The notes: a model not told the origin generated them from the letters alone. A DNA stretch of 14,278 nucleotides from an uncultured Lachnospiraceae bacterium (GCA_945787485.1 CALZHV010000042.1:1-14278); one strand, 5' to 3'; positions 6,507-14,278 are shown, counted from the first letter of the stretch. Translations and numbers: made by a program.

Positions 6507-6524
6507 TTAGTTTTTGTAAACTAA
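6507..6524. repeat. Perfect 7-bp palindrome
   Basis: TTAGTTT and AAACTAA flank TTGT. A further imperfect hairpin (AGTTTTTCAT with ATGAAAAAAACT, 6531-6556) lies next to it, just after the LTA-synthase-like gene. Together they may act as weak transcription ends for that gene, although neither has a good U-tract. Confidence 0.5.
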
Positions 6525-6563
6525 GGCATCAGTTTTTCATTATATATGAAAAAAACTTAAAAT

Positions 6564-8591
6564 TTATTTGTCACTGTTAAGCATAAAACTGAAATAGTCT
6601 TTATCAATCATTTTGTCAGATATATAAATAATATCTTCTATTCTTTTTGTAACTGTATCAACATAGTCTTTGCTAACCTTATATTCATCGACGAGATACG
6701 TAATTTGACCATTTGAAGCATTATATTTTATTTTATCTGTTATAAAGCTATGGTCTGCAAAAATTACCAGATTGTCCGGGCTGTCCTTTGACATATCAAG
6801 TATATCATTTCCGGCAAGCACTCTTGAGTCATACTTTATTCCAAACAAATTCAATACCGTCGGCAAAACATCCACGCTTGAACAAAGTTCATCAACCACA
6901 ACCGGTTCTTCCATTTTACTGTTCCATATTCCAAGACATGCCTTGTGTAGTTCAAAAGCATCATCTGATACAGCTTTTCCTGCAAGCGTATCATATGCAT
7001 CACTATTTAATCCGTAAGGGTAATGGTCAGGTGTAACAACAAACACTGTTTCATCAAGTCTTCCTGCTTCTTCGAGCTTTTGAATAAGAAACTCCAATGC
7101 CTTATCAAGCTCCATCTGTGCCGCAATATATGCAACTGCCGATTCCGGAAGATTTAATCCCTCTGTAAGTTTCGTTGCCTCATCTTTATTTTTGAGACAC
7201 ATTGCCTGATACTGATAATCATAAGGCAAATGTCCGCTAAAGCTCATAAAATACATATTAAAGTGTTCTTCATATATAAACTCTTCGTACACTGCTTCCA
7301 TAGTATCAAGATCTGAATATGTAGCATTGTAAGGAATCTCCAATCCATAATCTATTGCCTTGAAATCATATCCCATATTGGCATGTGTTTCACTTCTATT
7401 GTAATAATAGAAATTAAAATCATGGTATGCATAACTCTTATATCCAAGACTGTTTAAAGCATTACCCAGGGCGTAAGGCTGATATGTTTCTGCCGATTTA
7501 TAAAAGCTCCACTCGGATGATGACGGATATTGTCCAAGACAATTTACATATTCGCCGTCAATTGTACTGTGATACCATCGGGGATTATAGAAATTATCAA
7601 AAACGAAGCCCTCATTCATAATCTTATATAATGTAGGAGTACATTTATCGGAAATACCGTATTTGCTTAAGCTTTCTGCTGTTACAAATACAAGATTGTA
7701 ATCCTTAAACATACCCGTATATTCATTCTTTGATGTTGGTTTTCTGTTTGAAAAATAGGCTGTAAGATTTTTTAGTTCTTTATCGTCTGTTTCATCGTAC
7801 AGTTTTTGAAAATCTACACTCTCATCAATCTGACTGTCATACACAATTTCTTCCACGTCAGTTTCAGCAGCATTAACGTCACTTTCTGTAGCAATTTTGT
7901 TATCATTTTCGTTATTAAAGGCTTCCGTAACAGCCAAATCAAAAGACTTATCTTCTTTTGTGATACCCGTCATTTCCACGGCATCCTTAACCGTTGTCAC
8001 TACAACACCAAGCTTATTCATGGACAATTCCAAAACAAATTTTCCATAAAAAAGGTCATAAGCCGAATTAATTCCCTTTCCTGCTATATTAAGCGACAAC
8101 AAAACCACTATAGGACACACAAGCAAAAGTACTGCATTTATTATAATCTGCTTTAAGCCCGGTCTTTTGAAATCTATCACAAATATATGCAATAATATCA
8201 ATACAAGCAAAGGGAGCAGCATAATGACAAGCCATCCGATACAATTCATAATTGACTCAAACATTACAACCTTAAAATTCATTGCATCCTTTGCTCCGCC
8301 AATCGACACAAGACTTAAGAACGTCTTAAAAATATCATAATATACTATCTGAACATCATAGTATATTGCTGTAACAGCCACAATAAAATACGACAATATG
8401 GCATTAACCACCCTGTTGCCTACGCACGTAATAATTGCAACAAATATACCAAATGTCGCAGAAAACAACACTGGATAGAGCATATTAGCAAATGCATTTT
8501 TGTATATGGCTATATGAAATATTTCCTCCATAAAAATAAAAGCAACAGGGAAATATATAAATCTCCATAGTTTATTTGTTTTCGTTTTCAT
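6564..8591 (-). CDS. LTA-synthase-like membrane phosphotransferase (alkaline phosphatase/sulfatase superfamily)
   Basis: The 675-residue protein has several N-terminal membrane segments (about residues 10-170), an acidic linker (about 210-280) and a large extracellular catalytic domain. Catalytic marks follow LtaS: VTAESLS with metal ligand E306, YHSTIDGEY with candidate nucleophile T343, SFSGHLPY with H454, and PDHYPYG with D522-H523. LtaS-family enzymes transfer glycerol-phosphate from phosphatidylglycerol to lipoteichoic acid or related glycans on the outer membrane face. I chose the ATG at 8591 and not the in-frame ATG at 8627. The former has AGAGGA about 10 nt upstream, while the latter has no ribosome binding site and would sit only about 4 nt after the predicted transcription start. 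The gene is monocistronic. The exact acceptor polymer is unknown, and other phosphoethanolamine or phosphoglycerol transferases share this fold. Confidence 0.88.
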   Translation of the reverse strand: MKTKTNKLWRFIYFPVAFIFMEEIFHIAIYKNAFANMLYPVLFSATFGIFVAIITCVGNRVVNAILSYFIVAVTAIYYDVQIVYYDIFKTFLSLVSIGGAKDAMNFKVVMFESIMNCIGWLVIMLLPLLVLILLHIFVIDFKRPGLKQIIINAVLLLVCPIVVLLSLNIAGKGINSAYDLFYGKFVLELSMNKLGVVVTTVKDAVEMTGITKEDKSFDLAVTEAFNNENDNKIATESDVNAAETDVEEIVYDSQIDESVDFQKLYDETDDKELKNLTAYFSNRKPTSKNEYTGMFKDYNLVFVTAESLSKYGISDKCTPTLYKIMNEGFVFDNFYNPRWYHSTIDGEYVNCLGQYPSSSEWSFYKSAETYQPYALGNALNSLGYKSYAYHDFNFYYYNRSETHANMGYDFKAIDYGLEIPYNATYSDLDTMEAVYEEFIYEEHFNMYFMSFSGHLPYDYQYQAMCLKNKDEATKLTEGLNLPESAVAYIAAQMELDKALEFLIQKLEEAGRLDETVFVVTPDHYPYGLNSDAYDTLAGKAVSDDAFELHKACLGIWNSKMEEPVVVDELCSSVDVLPTVLNLFGIKYDSRVLAGNDILDMSKDSPDNLVIFADHSFITDKIKYNASNGQITYLVDEYKVSKDYVDTVTKRIEDIIYISDKMIDKDYFSFMLNSDK

Positions 8592-8637
8592 ATTTCTATA
8601 TTCCTCTTTCCAATCATGTAAAAGCATCCAAAAGATA

Positions 8638-8666
8638 CTATTATCACTTATAATAAATCATGTCAA
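8638..8666 (-). promoter_or_regulatory. Promoter of the LTA-synthase-like gene
   Basis: On the minus strand TTGACA (8666-8661), a 17-bp spacer and TAATAG (8643-8638) make a good sigma-70-type promoter. The start site would be near 8631. Confidence 0.75.
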
Positions 8667-8677
8667 CATCTATACGT

Positions 8678-8703
8678 GCTAATTCACAGCGCTAATTCAC
8701 AGC
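8678..8703. repeat. 13-bp tandem direct repeat between divergent promoters
   Basis: GCTAATTCACAGC occurs twice head to tail (8678-8690 and 8691-8703), followed by a decayed third start (TTAATTCATTAATT). It lies between the divergent promoters of the LTA-synthase-like gene and the methyltransferase gene. It could be a regulator site or simple slippage. Confidence 0.8.
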
Positions 8704-8737
8704 TTAATTCATTAATTTATTTCTTAATATGGTTTGC

Positions 8738-8766
8738 TTGTATTATAAAACAAATTATCTTATAAT
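8738..8766 (+). promoter_or_regulatory. Promoter of the methyltransferase gene
   Basis: TTGTAT (8738-8743), a 17-bp spacer and a consensus TATAAT (8761-8766) lie about 40 nt before the methyltransferase start. Confidence 0.7.
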
Positions 8767-8806
8767 GTTTTATTGATTTAAAATTCCGAAAAGTAAGGAT
8801 GATGTT

Positions 8807-9559
8807 ATGTTTGAAGTATATTCAGATTTTGCAGATGTATATGATGAATTGATGGATAATGTTCCATACGACGAATGGTACAGCTACCTTCACAAGATAC
8901 TGCTTGATAATAATATAAAAAACGGGGTTGTTGTCGATTTAGGCTGCGGAACAGGTGCCATAACCGAACGTCTTGCAAAAAGCGGCTACAATGCCATTGG
9001 TATTGACAATTCAATATCTATGCTTAACATTGCAAATGACAAAAAGCTCGAAAATGATTTGGATATTTTATATATCAATCAGGATATGCGCGAACTTGAA
9101 TTAGGTCTTAATGCATCAGCTATCGTTAGTATTTGCGACAGTATCAATTATATTTTAGACGATGAAGATTTACTAACAGTATTTAAGCTTGTCAATGAAC
9201 ATCTTGCCGATGACGGATTGTTCATTTTCGACTTTAACACAAGGCATTATTACAAAGATATAGTAAACAATGCCACAATTGCAGAGGCCCGTGAAGACAT
9301 AAGCTTCATTTGGGACAATTTCTATGATGAAGAAAATAATATAAACGAGCTTGCTTTGAGTCTTTTTATAAAAATTCCTGAAAATGAGGATTTATATCGC
9401 AAGCATGAAGAAATGCATCTTCAAAGAGGCTACACCTTAGAAGAAATCAAGAATTTGATTAATCTCTCAGGTCTTACGCCTGTTGCCTGCCATAAGGCAT
9501 TTACAAACGAAAATGCTACCGAAGATAATGAAAGAATTTATATTATCGCAAGGAAATAA
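8807..9559 (+). CDS. Class I SAM-dependent methyltransferase
   Basis: The 250-residue protein has a Rossmann-type methyltransferase core. Motif I is VVDLGCGTG (42-50, SAM binding), and GID (65-67) supplies the acidic residue that binds the ribose. NQDMREL (91-97) fits the adenine-contacting loop. The N-terminal YSDFADVYDELM is common in small-molecule methyltransferases of Firmicutes. There is no membrane segment or signal peptide. AAGGA lies 7 nt before the ATG and a good promoter lies further upstream. hslO follows 89 nt downstream with its own candidate promoter, so cotranscription is possible but not needed. The substrate cannot be told from the sequence. Confidence 0.92.
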   Translation: MFEVYSDFADVYDELMDNVPYDEWYSYLHKILLDNNIKNGVVVDLGCGTGAITERLAKSGYNAIGIDNSISMLNIANDKKLENDLDILYINQDMRELELGLNASAIVSICDSINYILDDEDLLTVFKLVNEHLADDGLFIFDFNTRHYYKDIVNNATIAEAREDISFIWDNFYDEENNINELALSLFIKIPENEDLYRKHEEMHLQRGYTLEEIKNLINLSGLTPVACHKAFTNENATEDNERIYIIARK

Positions 9560-9593
9560 AACATTACCAATAATACATTGAATGTATACCGGA

Positions 9594-9622
9594 TTTACAA
9601 CGAATAATAACAACTTTAAAAT
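9594..9622 (+). promoter_or_regulatory. Candidate promoter of hslO
   Basis: TTTACA (9594-9599), a 17-bp spacer and TAAAAT (9617-9622) precede hslO by about 27 nt. A 7-bp palindrome, ATACATT-G-AATGTAT (9573-9587), stands just upstream of the -35 and could be a regulator site. Confidence 0.55.
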
Positions 9623-9648
9623 AGAATGAAATATAAACGGAGGAAATC

Positions 9649-10518
9649 ATGTCAGATTATATTATCAGAGGAATGGCAGCAAAAAATCAGGTTAGATTTT
9701 TTGCATGCTCATCAACAGAAACAGTTGAAAAAGCAAGAATTATACACAACACAAGTCCTGTAGTAACAAACGCATTAGGCCGTCTTTTGACCGGCGGTGT
9801 TTTGATGGGCGCCATGTGCAAAAATGATTCAGATACATTAACAATAAGAATTCAATGCCAGGGTCCCATAAAAGGACTTATGGTTACGGCAAACTCAAAG
9901 GGAGAAATCAAAGGCTACGTAAACGAAACTGATGTTATGCTTCCTGCCAAAGATGTAGCAAAAGCATTGGATTTAGGAGTTATGAGTGTCATAAAGGACA
10001 TCGGACTTAAAGAGCCATATGTTGGTCAGACTCATCTTGTGAGCAGCGAAATTGCAGAGGATTTAAACTACTATTTTGCCACAAGCGAGCAAATCCCTTC
10101 TTCGGTTGCACTTGGTGTATTATTAAACAATGACACAACTGTTTCATCAGCAGGTGGATTTATAATACAGCTTATGCCGTTTGCCGAAGACTCTGTTATC
10201 GATGAGCTTGAAAAGAGACTAAAGGATTTTTCATTTACAAGTTTGCTTGAAAAAGGAATGTCGGTCGAAGACATCATGTCTAAATTATTCAACAATTTTG
10301 ATATGAAGATTACAGATACTCTCCCATGCAAATATGTGTGCGACTGTTCAAAGGACAGAGTTGAACAGGCTGTAATAAGCCTTGGCAGAAAAGAAATCGC
10401 ATCAATGATTGAAGATAATGAACCAATCGAGGTTGTCTGCGATTTCTGCAGAACAAAATATTCTTTCTCTCCTGACGAGCTTGTAACATTATTAAAAAAA
10501 GCTACCAAAAAGCATTAA
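9649..10518 (+). CDS. hslO: Hsp33 redox-regulated holdase chaperone
   Basis: Hsp33 is a cytoplasmic chaperone that is off when its C-terminal cysteines bind zinc. Oxidation with partial unfolding activates it, protecting proteins from aggregation. The 289 residues match the usual length. The redox switch is intact: C231-x-C233 (CDCSK) and C264-x2-C267 (CDFC). The N-terminal domain shows the expected TNALGRLLTGGVLMG segment (40-54) and GPIKGLMVTANSKGEIKGYV (72-91). GGAGG lies 6 nt before the ATG. It is the middle gene of three plus-strand genes; the PHP gene follows 22 nt after. A disulfide-stress chaperone makes sense for an anaerobe meeting oxygen or hypochlorite. Confidence 0.97.
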   Translation: MSDYIIRGMAAKNQVRFFACSSTETVEKARIIHNTSPVVTNALGRLLTGGVLMGAMCKNDSDTLTIRIQCQGPIKGLMVTANSKGEIKGYVNETDVMLPAKDVAKALDLGVMSVIKDIGLKEPYVGQTHLVSSEIAEDLNYYFATSEQIPSSVALGVLLNNDTTVSSAGGFIIQLMPFAEDSVIDELEKRLKDFSFTSLLEKGMSVEDIMSKLFNNFDMKITDTLPCKYVCDCSKDRVEQAVISLGRKEIASMIEDNEPIEVVCDFCRTKYSFSPDELVTLLKKATKKH

Positions 10519-10540
10519 TTTCATGAAAGGAAAACTTGCT

Positions 10541-11383
10541 ATGGATTTAATAGATTTACATGTACATTCAAATGCATCCGACGGTTCATTAACACCGTCC
10601 GAAGTTGCAGATGAGGCAATCAGAATGGGGCTTAAAGCCATTGCATTAACAGACCATGATACGGTTGACGGAATACCCGAAATAATAGCTTATACGATAG
10701 ACAAGGAATTAGAAGTTGTCCCGGGTATTGAGCTGTCCTGCTATTATAACAATCGTGAAATACACATTCTTGGTTATTATATAGATTTTGAAAACCCTGA
10801 ATTATCAAAAGAATTAGCATTTTTAAAAGAAGCAAGGGAAAACCGGAATATTAAGATGGTCGAACTCATGCAAAAAGACGGACTTCCGGTTACAATGGAA
10901 AAGCTTCTTCACGGCAACCCTGACAGTGTCATTACGAGAGCACATTTTGCCAGAGTTTTAGTCGAAGAAGGCGTATGTAAAACAAAGGATGTGGCATTTA
11001 AAAAATATATTGGTATTGGATGTAAATATTATTTGCCAAAACCTCAGGTAAGCTGTGAACACGCAATGGGTATACTCAATAAATATTCCAAATGTTCATT
11101 CTTAGCTCACCCACTGCTTTATCACTTGGGATATGCTCAAATAGAAGAATTGTTACAATATCTCAAATCAATGGGGCTTGCCGGAATTGAGGCTTACCAT
11201 TCTTCCAACAATATATACGAAAGCGATAAGCTTCGTTCACTTGCACTGAAATATGACTTGGACATTTCAGGAGGTTCAGACTTCCACGGAGTTGTAAAAC
11301 CCAATATTCAGATGGGTATAGGGCGTGGCGGAATGAAGGTTCCGATGAGACTCCTTGACGAAATAAAAAAATTTAATAAATAA
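10541..11383 (+). CDS. PHP-domain phosphoesterase (YciV/RNase AM-like)
   Basis: The product, 280 residues from the chosen start, has the full PHP metal-binding set: DLHVHSNASDGS (5-16, His7 and His9), TDHDT (37-41), PGIELSC (61-67, Glu64), REIHILGYY (72-80, His75), an AHP site in the second half and SGGSDFHG near the end. This is the stand-alone PHP family that includes E. coli YciV (RNase AM) and 3',5'-nucleoside bisphosphate phosphatases, so a nuclease or nucleotide phosphatase role is likely. An upstream in-frame ATG at 10523 lacks a ribosome binding site, whereas AAAGGA lies 9 nt before 10541. It follows hslO closely. Its last 11 nt overlap the convergent permease gene. Confidence 0.9.
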   Translation: MDLIDLHVHSNASDGSLTPSEVADEAIRMGLKAIALTDHDTVDGIPEIIAYTIDKELEVVPGIELSCYYNNREIHILGYYIDFENPELSKELAFLKEARENRNIKMVELMQKDGLPVTMEKLLHGNPDSVITRAHFARVLVEEGVCKTKDVAFKKYIGIGCKYYLPKPQVSCEHAMGILNKYSKCSFLAHPLLYHLGYAQIEELLQYLKSMGLAGIEAYHSSNNIYESDKLRSLALKYDLDISGGSDFHGVVKPNIQMGIGRGGMKVPMRLLDEIKKFNK

Positions 11384-12491
11384 CCATGTTTACTCCAATT
11401 AATATAATCAAATAAACAATACTGATAGCACTGAATGTCAACATATATTTTGCCTTGTTTGCATATTTTATACCTGCATACAATTTAAAGGATATAAGAC
11501 TTGCCATCGATGCTATCAGTGTTCCTAAACCACCAAGATTTACACCGACAATCAAAGCATTTATGTCATCCGTAAATTTGGATAACAATAATGCTGCAGG
11601 TACATTACTTATAACCTGACTAACCAAAATCGCAATGTATGTTTCATGTCCACAGACAATATTTTCAAGGAAATCGCTTACTATCTCATATCTTCCCATA
11701 TTTCCCGTAAAGATAAAGAAGCCAATAAACGTAAACAGCAAAGAATAATCTACCTTTACTATGATACGCTTTCCACATATAAGTGTTGAAATCAATACTA
11801 TACCAATTAACACATAAAATGGTATAATTCTTGCAACTGTAGCCAAAGCTAATGCAAATATTAAAAGATACAGCACTACAATCGGCTTTTTATTTATTTT
11901 AATATTAATATTATCATCTATTGAAACCTTATCTTTCTTACCTTTTATAAATAATACGGAAATTGCAAGCAACAAAAATGCAACTATTGCATATGGCAGA
12001 GTAAGACCTATAAATTCAGGTATGCTCATATCATTTATGCCGTACAAATAGAGATTTTGCGGATTTCCTATAGGTGTAAGCATACTTCCAAGATTAGCAG
12101 CTATAGTTTGCAAAACAACAACCGTTATAATGAGTTTTTTTCTGTCACATTGTTCTAAAAGCATAATTGCAAACGGAACAAAAGTAATTAGCGCAACATC
12201 ATTTGTAATAAACATACCTGAAACAAAGCACAACAAAATAAGGACAAAAACCAATTGCCATATCCTTTTTGTTTTCTTAAGCAGTTTTTGCCCTAAGTAT
12301 TCGAAAACACCGTGAGTTTTCAACATCTCCATTATTACCATCAGACTCCATAGTATTCCAAGAGAACGCCAGTCAATATATGACCAGTATTCCCTTGATG
12401 GTTTTACTATGAACATGGATACAATTGCAAGAACCCACGAAGCAACCAATACAATATCGTTTTTTAAAAAATTAACGATTTTTTTAATCAT
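11373..12491 (-). CDS. ArsB/NhaD-type (ion transporter superfamily) permease
   Basis: The 372-residue membrane protein has about 10-11 hydrophobic segments. Family marks are SGMFITNDVALITFVPFA (about 91-108), LTPIGNPQNLYLYG (about 136-149) and a second-half repeat with SQVISNVPAALLLS (about 288-301). The repeated N-D/N-V-P hairpin motifs are typical of the ion transporter superfamily that holds ArsB, NhaD and SLC13/citrate carriers. At 372 residues it is shorter than the usual ~420. The ATG sits in the stop region of the PaaK-like gene (ATGATTAA overlap, 8 nt), indicating translational coupling. The context suggests an arylacetate or other organic anion, but nothing in the sequence fixes the substrate. 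Its 3' end overlaps the convergent PHP gene. Confidence 0.88.
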   Translation of the reverse strand: MIKKIVNFLKNDIVLVASWVLAIVSMFIVKPSREYWSYIDWRSLGILWSLMVIMEMLKTHGVFEYLGQKLLKKTKRIWQLVFVLILLCFVSGMFITNDVALITFVPFAIMLLEQCDRKKLIITVVVLQTIAANLGSMLTPIGNPQNLYLYGINDMSIPEFIGLTLPYAIVAFLLLAISVLFIKGKKDKVSIDDNINIKINKKPIVVLYLLIFALALATVARIIPFYVLIGIVLISTLICGKRIIVKVDYSLLFTFIGFFIFTGNMGRYEIVSDFLENIVCGHETYIAILVSQVISNVPAALLLSKFTDDINALIVGVNLGGLGTLIASMASLISFKLYAGIKYANKAKYMLTFSAISIVYLIILIGVNMVIY

Positions 12492-13719
12492 ATCTCTCGT
12501 CTATTACTCTCTTCGTCTTCTTTTCACTTCTCGGAAGAACACCTTCCTCTACAACCTTAACTAACGGTGTAAATCCTATTGCGCTCTTAACCTTTTCAGC
12601 TATACGTTTTGAAAGGTCCATAAAGTCGACTGTACCATTTGTCTCAACATAGATACGCATAGTATCCTTTCCGTCAAGGTGTGATATACGAATCTGATAT
12701 TCACTTGATACTTCGTCAAACTTCTGAAGAATCTCTTCAATCTGACTAGGGAATACATTTACACCCTTTATCTTCATCATGTCATCCGTTCTTCCCATAA
12801 TAGTATCAAGTCTTGGATACTTACATCCGCACGGACATTCTCCGGGAATAATTCTTGACAAATCATGTGTACGATATCTGATAAGAGGTGCACCTTCTTT
12901 TACAAGTGTAGTAATAACTATTTCACCCATTTCTCCATCCGGAACAGGTTTTAAAGTCTTTGGATCTATTATCTCAATATAAAGATAATCATCAAAATAA
13001 TGCATACCTTTATTTTCATCACAGCTTATTCCTATTCCCGGTCCATATATTTCTGTAAGACCATAAATATCATAAAGAGAAATACCGAGGCTGTTTGAAA
13101 TAGTATCTCTCATTTTATCGCTCCATCTTTCAGAACCGATAACGCCCTTCTTAAGACGTATTTTATCTTTAAGCTGTCTCTTTTCTATTTCTTCTGAAAG
13201 TAACAAAGCGTATGAAGATGTAGAACAAAGGACTGTACTTTCCATATCCTGCATCATCTGTAATTGTTTTTCTGTATTTCCCGGTCCCATCGGTATAACC
13301 ATTGCACCAAGCTTTTCCGCTCCATTTTGGAATCCGATACCTGCTGTCCAAAGTCCGTATCCCGGAGTAATCTGGATACGATCTTTATTTGTAATTCCCG
13401 CTATTTCATAACAACGCTTAAACATGATTGCCCAATCATCAACATCCTTAGCTGTATAAGGGATAATAACAGGCTTTCCTGTTGTTCCTGAGGATGAATG
13501 TATTCTTACTATTTCTTCTTCAGGAGCCGTCATAAGGCCAAGCGGATATGCATCTCTTAAATCCGCTTTTTCCGAAAACGGAAGAGTTTCAAATTCATCC
13601 GCAGAATTCACCTCGCTTATTGACGCAGCCTTAAGTTTTTTTCCGTAGAAATTATCTGCATAAAGCAATGCTTTTATACGACCGTTGACCAGTGCTAACT
13701 GCTCATTTGATATTTTCAT
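12484..13719 (-). CDS. PaaK-like phenylacetate-CoA ligase (AMP-forming)
   Basis: The 411-residue protein belongs to the PaaK branch of adenylate-forming enzymes, which activate arylacetates with ATP and CoA. Motifs in order are the P-loop-like SSSGTTGKP (75-83), YDIYGLTE (216-223), RYRTHDL (281-287), GRTDDMMKIKGVNVFPSQIEE (309-329) and a C-terminal PRSEKKTKRVID carrying the likely catalytic lysine. A CPCGC cluster (295-299) sits before GRTDD, at a place where many PaaK-like proteins have CxCG. GGAGG precedes the ATG. The gene starts 19 nt after iorB and overlaps the permease gene, so the three form one operon. Likely substrates are phenylacetate or indoleacetate, working with IorAB in either direction. 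Physiological direction and substrate are inferred. Confidence 0.93.
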   Translation of the reverse strand: MKISNEQLALVNGRIKALLYADNFYGKKLKAASISEVNSADEFETLPFSEKADLRDAYPLGLMTAPEEEIVRIHSSSGTTGKPVIIPYTAKDVDDWAIMFKRCYEIAGITNKDRIQITPGYGLWTAGIGFQNGAEKLGAMVIPMGPGNTEKQLQMMQDMESTVLCSTSSYALLLSEEIEKRQLKDKIRLKKGVIGSERWSDKMRDTISNSLGISLYDIYGLTEIYGPGIGISCDENKGMHYFDDYLYIEIIDPKTLKPVPDGEMGEIVITTLVKEGAPLIRYRTHDLSRIIPGECPCGCKYPRLDTIMGRTDDMMKIKGVNVFPSQIEEILQKFDEVSSEYQIRISHLDGKDTMRIYVETNGTVDFMDLSKRIAEKVKSAIGFTPLVKVVEEGVLPRSEKKTKRVIDERYD

Positions 13720-13738
13720 TATATTCTACCTCCGTTAT

Positions 13739-14278
13739 CTATCCGGCATATTCTATAGCCTTGTAATTTAAATCCAAAAACTGTGGTTTGGTTTTTTGCT
13801 TTATTGTTTCCTTTATATCATCCTTGCTGATCGGGATCTCTCCTGTATTAAGAGCCGCACCGAGCAATATCATATTCATAACCTTTGATGAACCTATTTC
13901 CTCTGCTGCCTTGTTGCAATCTATTACAGTAAGCTTCTCTACATTTGTCTTAAGATATTCTATCATTTGTGAGCCTTCATATGTAGAGTCGGAAAGGACA
14001 GCTGTAACCGGCTTTGTCGGGCAGGAATTAACTATTACGCTTCCGCCTTTTTTTAAATATGGCAACATTCGGACAGCCTCTGCAGGTTCAAATCCTATTA
14101 TTATATCTGCCCCTCCTTTTGGAATCATCGGTGTATATAAATCATCTCCTAATCTGATATAACTAAATACACTTCCTCCTTTTTGTGCCATTCCAATTGT
14201 TTCAGCACTCATAACAGGTATATCTTTATTCATTGCAGCCTGAGCAATCAATTTGGAGGCTAATACGGTTCCCTGACC
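13739..14278 (-). CDS. iorB: Indolepyruvate ferredoxin oxidoreductase, beta subunit (partial, N-terminus missing)
   Basis: IorB, with IorA, converts arylpyruvates (from Trp, Phe, Tyr) plus CoA to aryl-acetyl-CoA and CO2, reducing ferredoxin; the reaction is reversible. About 179 residues are visible and the frame stays open to the window edge. It begins GQGTVLASKL, part of the family's N-terminal glycine-rich loop, so only about ten residues are missing. Then come AETIGMAQKGGSVFSYIR and a C-terminal half typical of the gamma/beta fusion type of 2-oxoacid:ferredoxin oxidoreductases. iorA is expected just outside the window. The PaaK-like ligase follows 19 nt downstream, a pairing common in anaerobes. 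Confidence 0.93.
   Translation of the reverse strand, partial: GQGTVLASKLIAQAAMNKDIPVMSAETIGMAQKGGSVFSYIRLGDDLYTPMIPKGGADIIIGFEPAEAVRMLPYLKKGGSVIVNSCPTKPVTAVLSDSTYEGSQMIEYLKTNVEKLTVIDCNKAAEEIGSSKVMNMILLGAALNTGEIPISKDDIKETIKQKTKPQFLDLNYKAIEYAG

Noticed and set aside
6772..8156. Plus-strand frames opposite the LTA-synthase-like gene
   Set aside because: Low-complexity translations without ribosome binding sites, opposite a gene with intact catalytic motifs.
8592..8627. Upstream in-frame ATG for the LTA-synthase-like gene (12 extra residues)
   Set aside because: It has no ribosome binding site and would lie only a few bases after the predicted transcription start, while the ATG at 8591 has AGAGGA upstream.
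10071..10508. 145-codon minus-strand frame opposite hslO
   Set aside because: It is Ser/Val-rich shadow sequence opposite the conserved Hsp33 cysteine domain, with no promoter or ribosome binding site.
10523..10540. Upstream in-frame ATG for the PHP gene
   Set aside because: No ribosome binding site before it; AAAGGA is correctly placed for the ATG at 10541.
13788..14162. 124-codon plus-strand frame opposite iorB
   Set aside because: It mirrors the conserved iorB sequence and has no start signals.

Overview
The window looks like a chromosomal segment of an anaerobic, low-GC Firmicute, most likely a gut clostridium of the Lachnospiraceae type. The basis is the AT-rich DNA, strong AAGGAGG-type ribosome binding sites, a T-box leader RNA, Hsp33, an LTA-synthase-like enzyme, and a ferredoxin-linked indolepyruvate oxidoreductase, which is an anaerobe enzyme. 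The genus call is an inference. I see no rRNA, tRNA, insertion sequence, prophage or CRISPR array. All genes look intact except the two cut by the window edges.

Layout. Positions 1-431 hold the start of an unknown minus-strand gene, a possible small membrane protein and a terminator. Positions 432-2760 are one minus-strand transcription unit: a consensus promoter, a T-box leader, trpD, ybaK and a VOC-family gene. The specifier UGG and the acceptor-pairing bulge UGGC both point to tRNA-Trp, so the unit should be switched on by tryptophan starvation. Positions 2865-3926 encode a membrane-anchored double zinc-ribbon protein. Positions 4020-6348 hold a sodium:solute symporter gene overlapping birA. 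Upstream lies a promoter whose -35 sits in a BirA-box-like inverted repeat, which suggests a biotin-regulated biotin uptake operon. Positions 6564-8591 encode an LTA-synthase-like membrane phosphotransferase.

A divergent promoter region (about 8592-8806) separates this from three plus-strand genes: a SAM methyltransferase, hslO (Hsp33) and a PHP-domain phosphoesterase. The last one overlaps tail-to-tail with a minus-strand unit running off the right edge: iorB (partial), a PaaK-like aryl-CoA ligase and an ArsB/NhaD-fold permease. The ligase and permease genes overlap, and iorB is 19 nt upstream, so these look like one arylacetate/arylpyruvate metabolism operon.

The most promising leads are the biotin-transport hypothesis for the symporter-birA operon, the Trp T-box that also drives a tRNA-editing gene, the iorB-paaK-permease link, and the eukaryote-like RanBP2-type zinc finger on a bacterial membrane protein.
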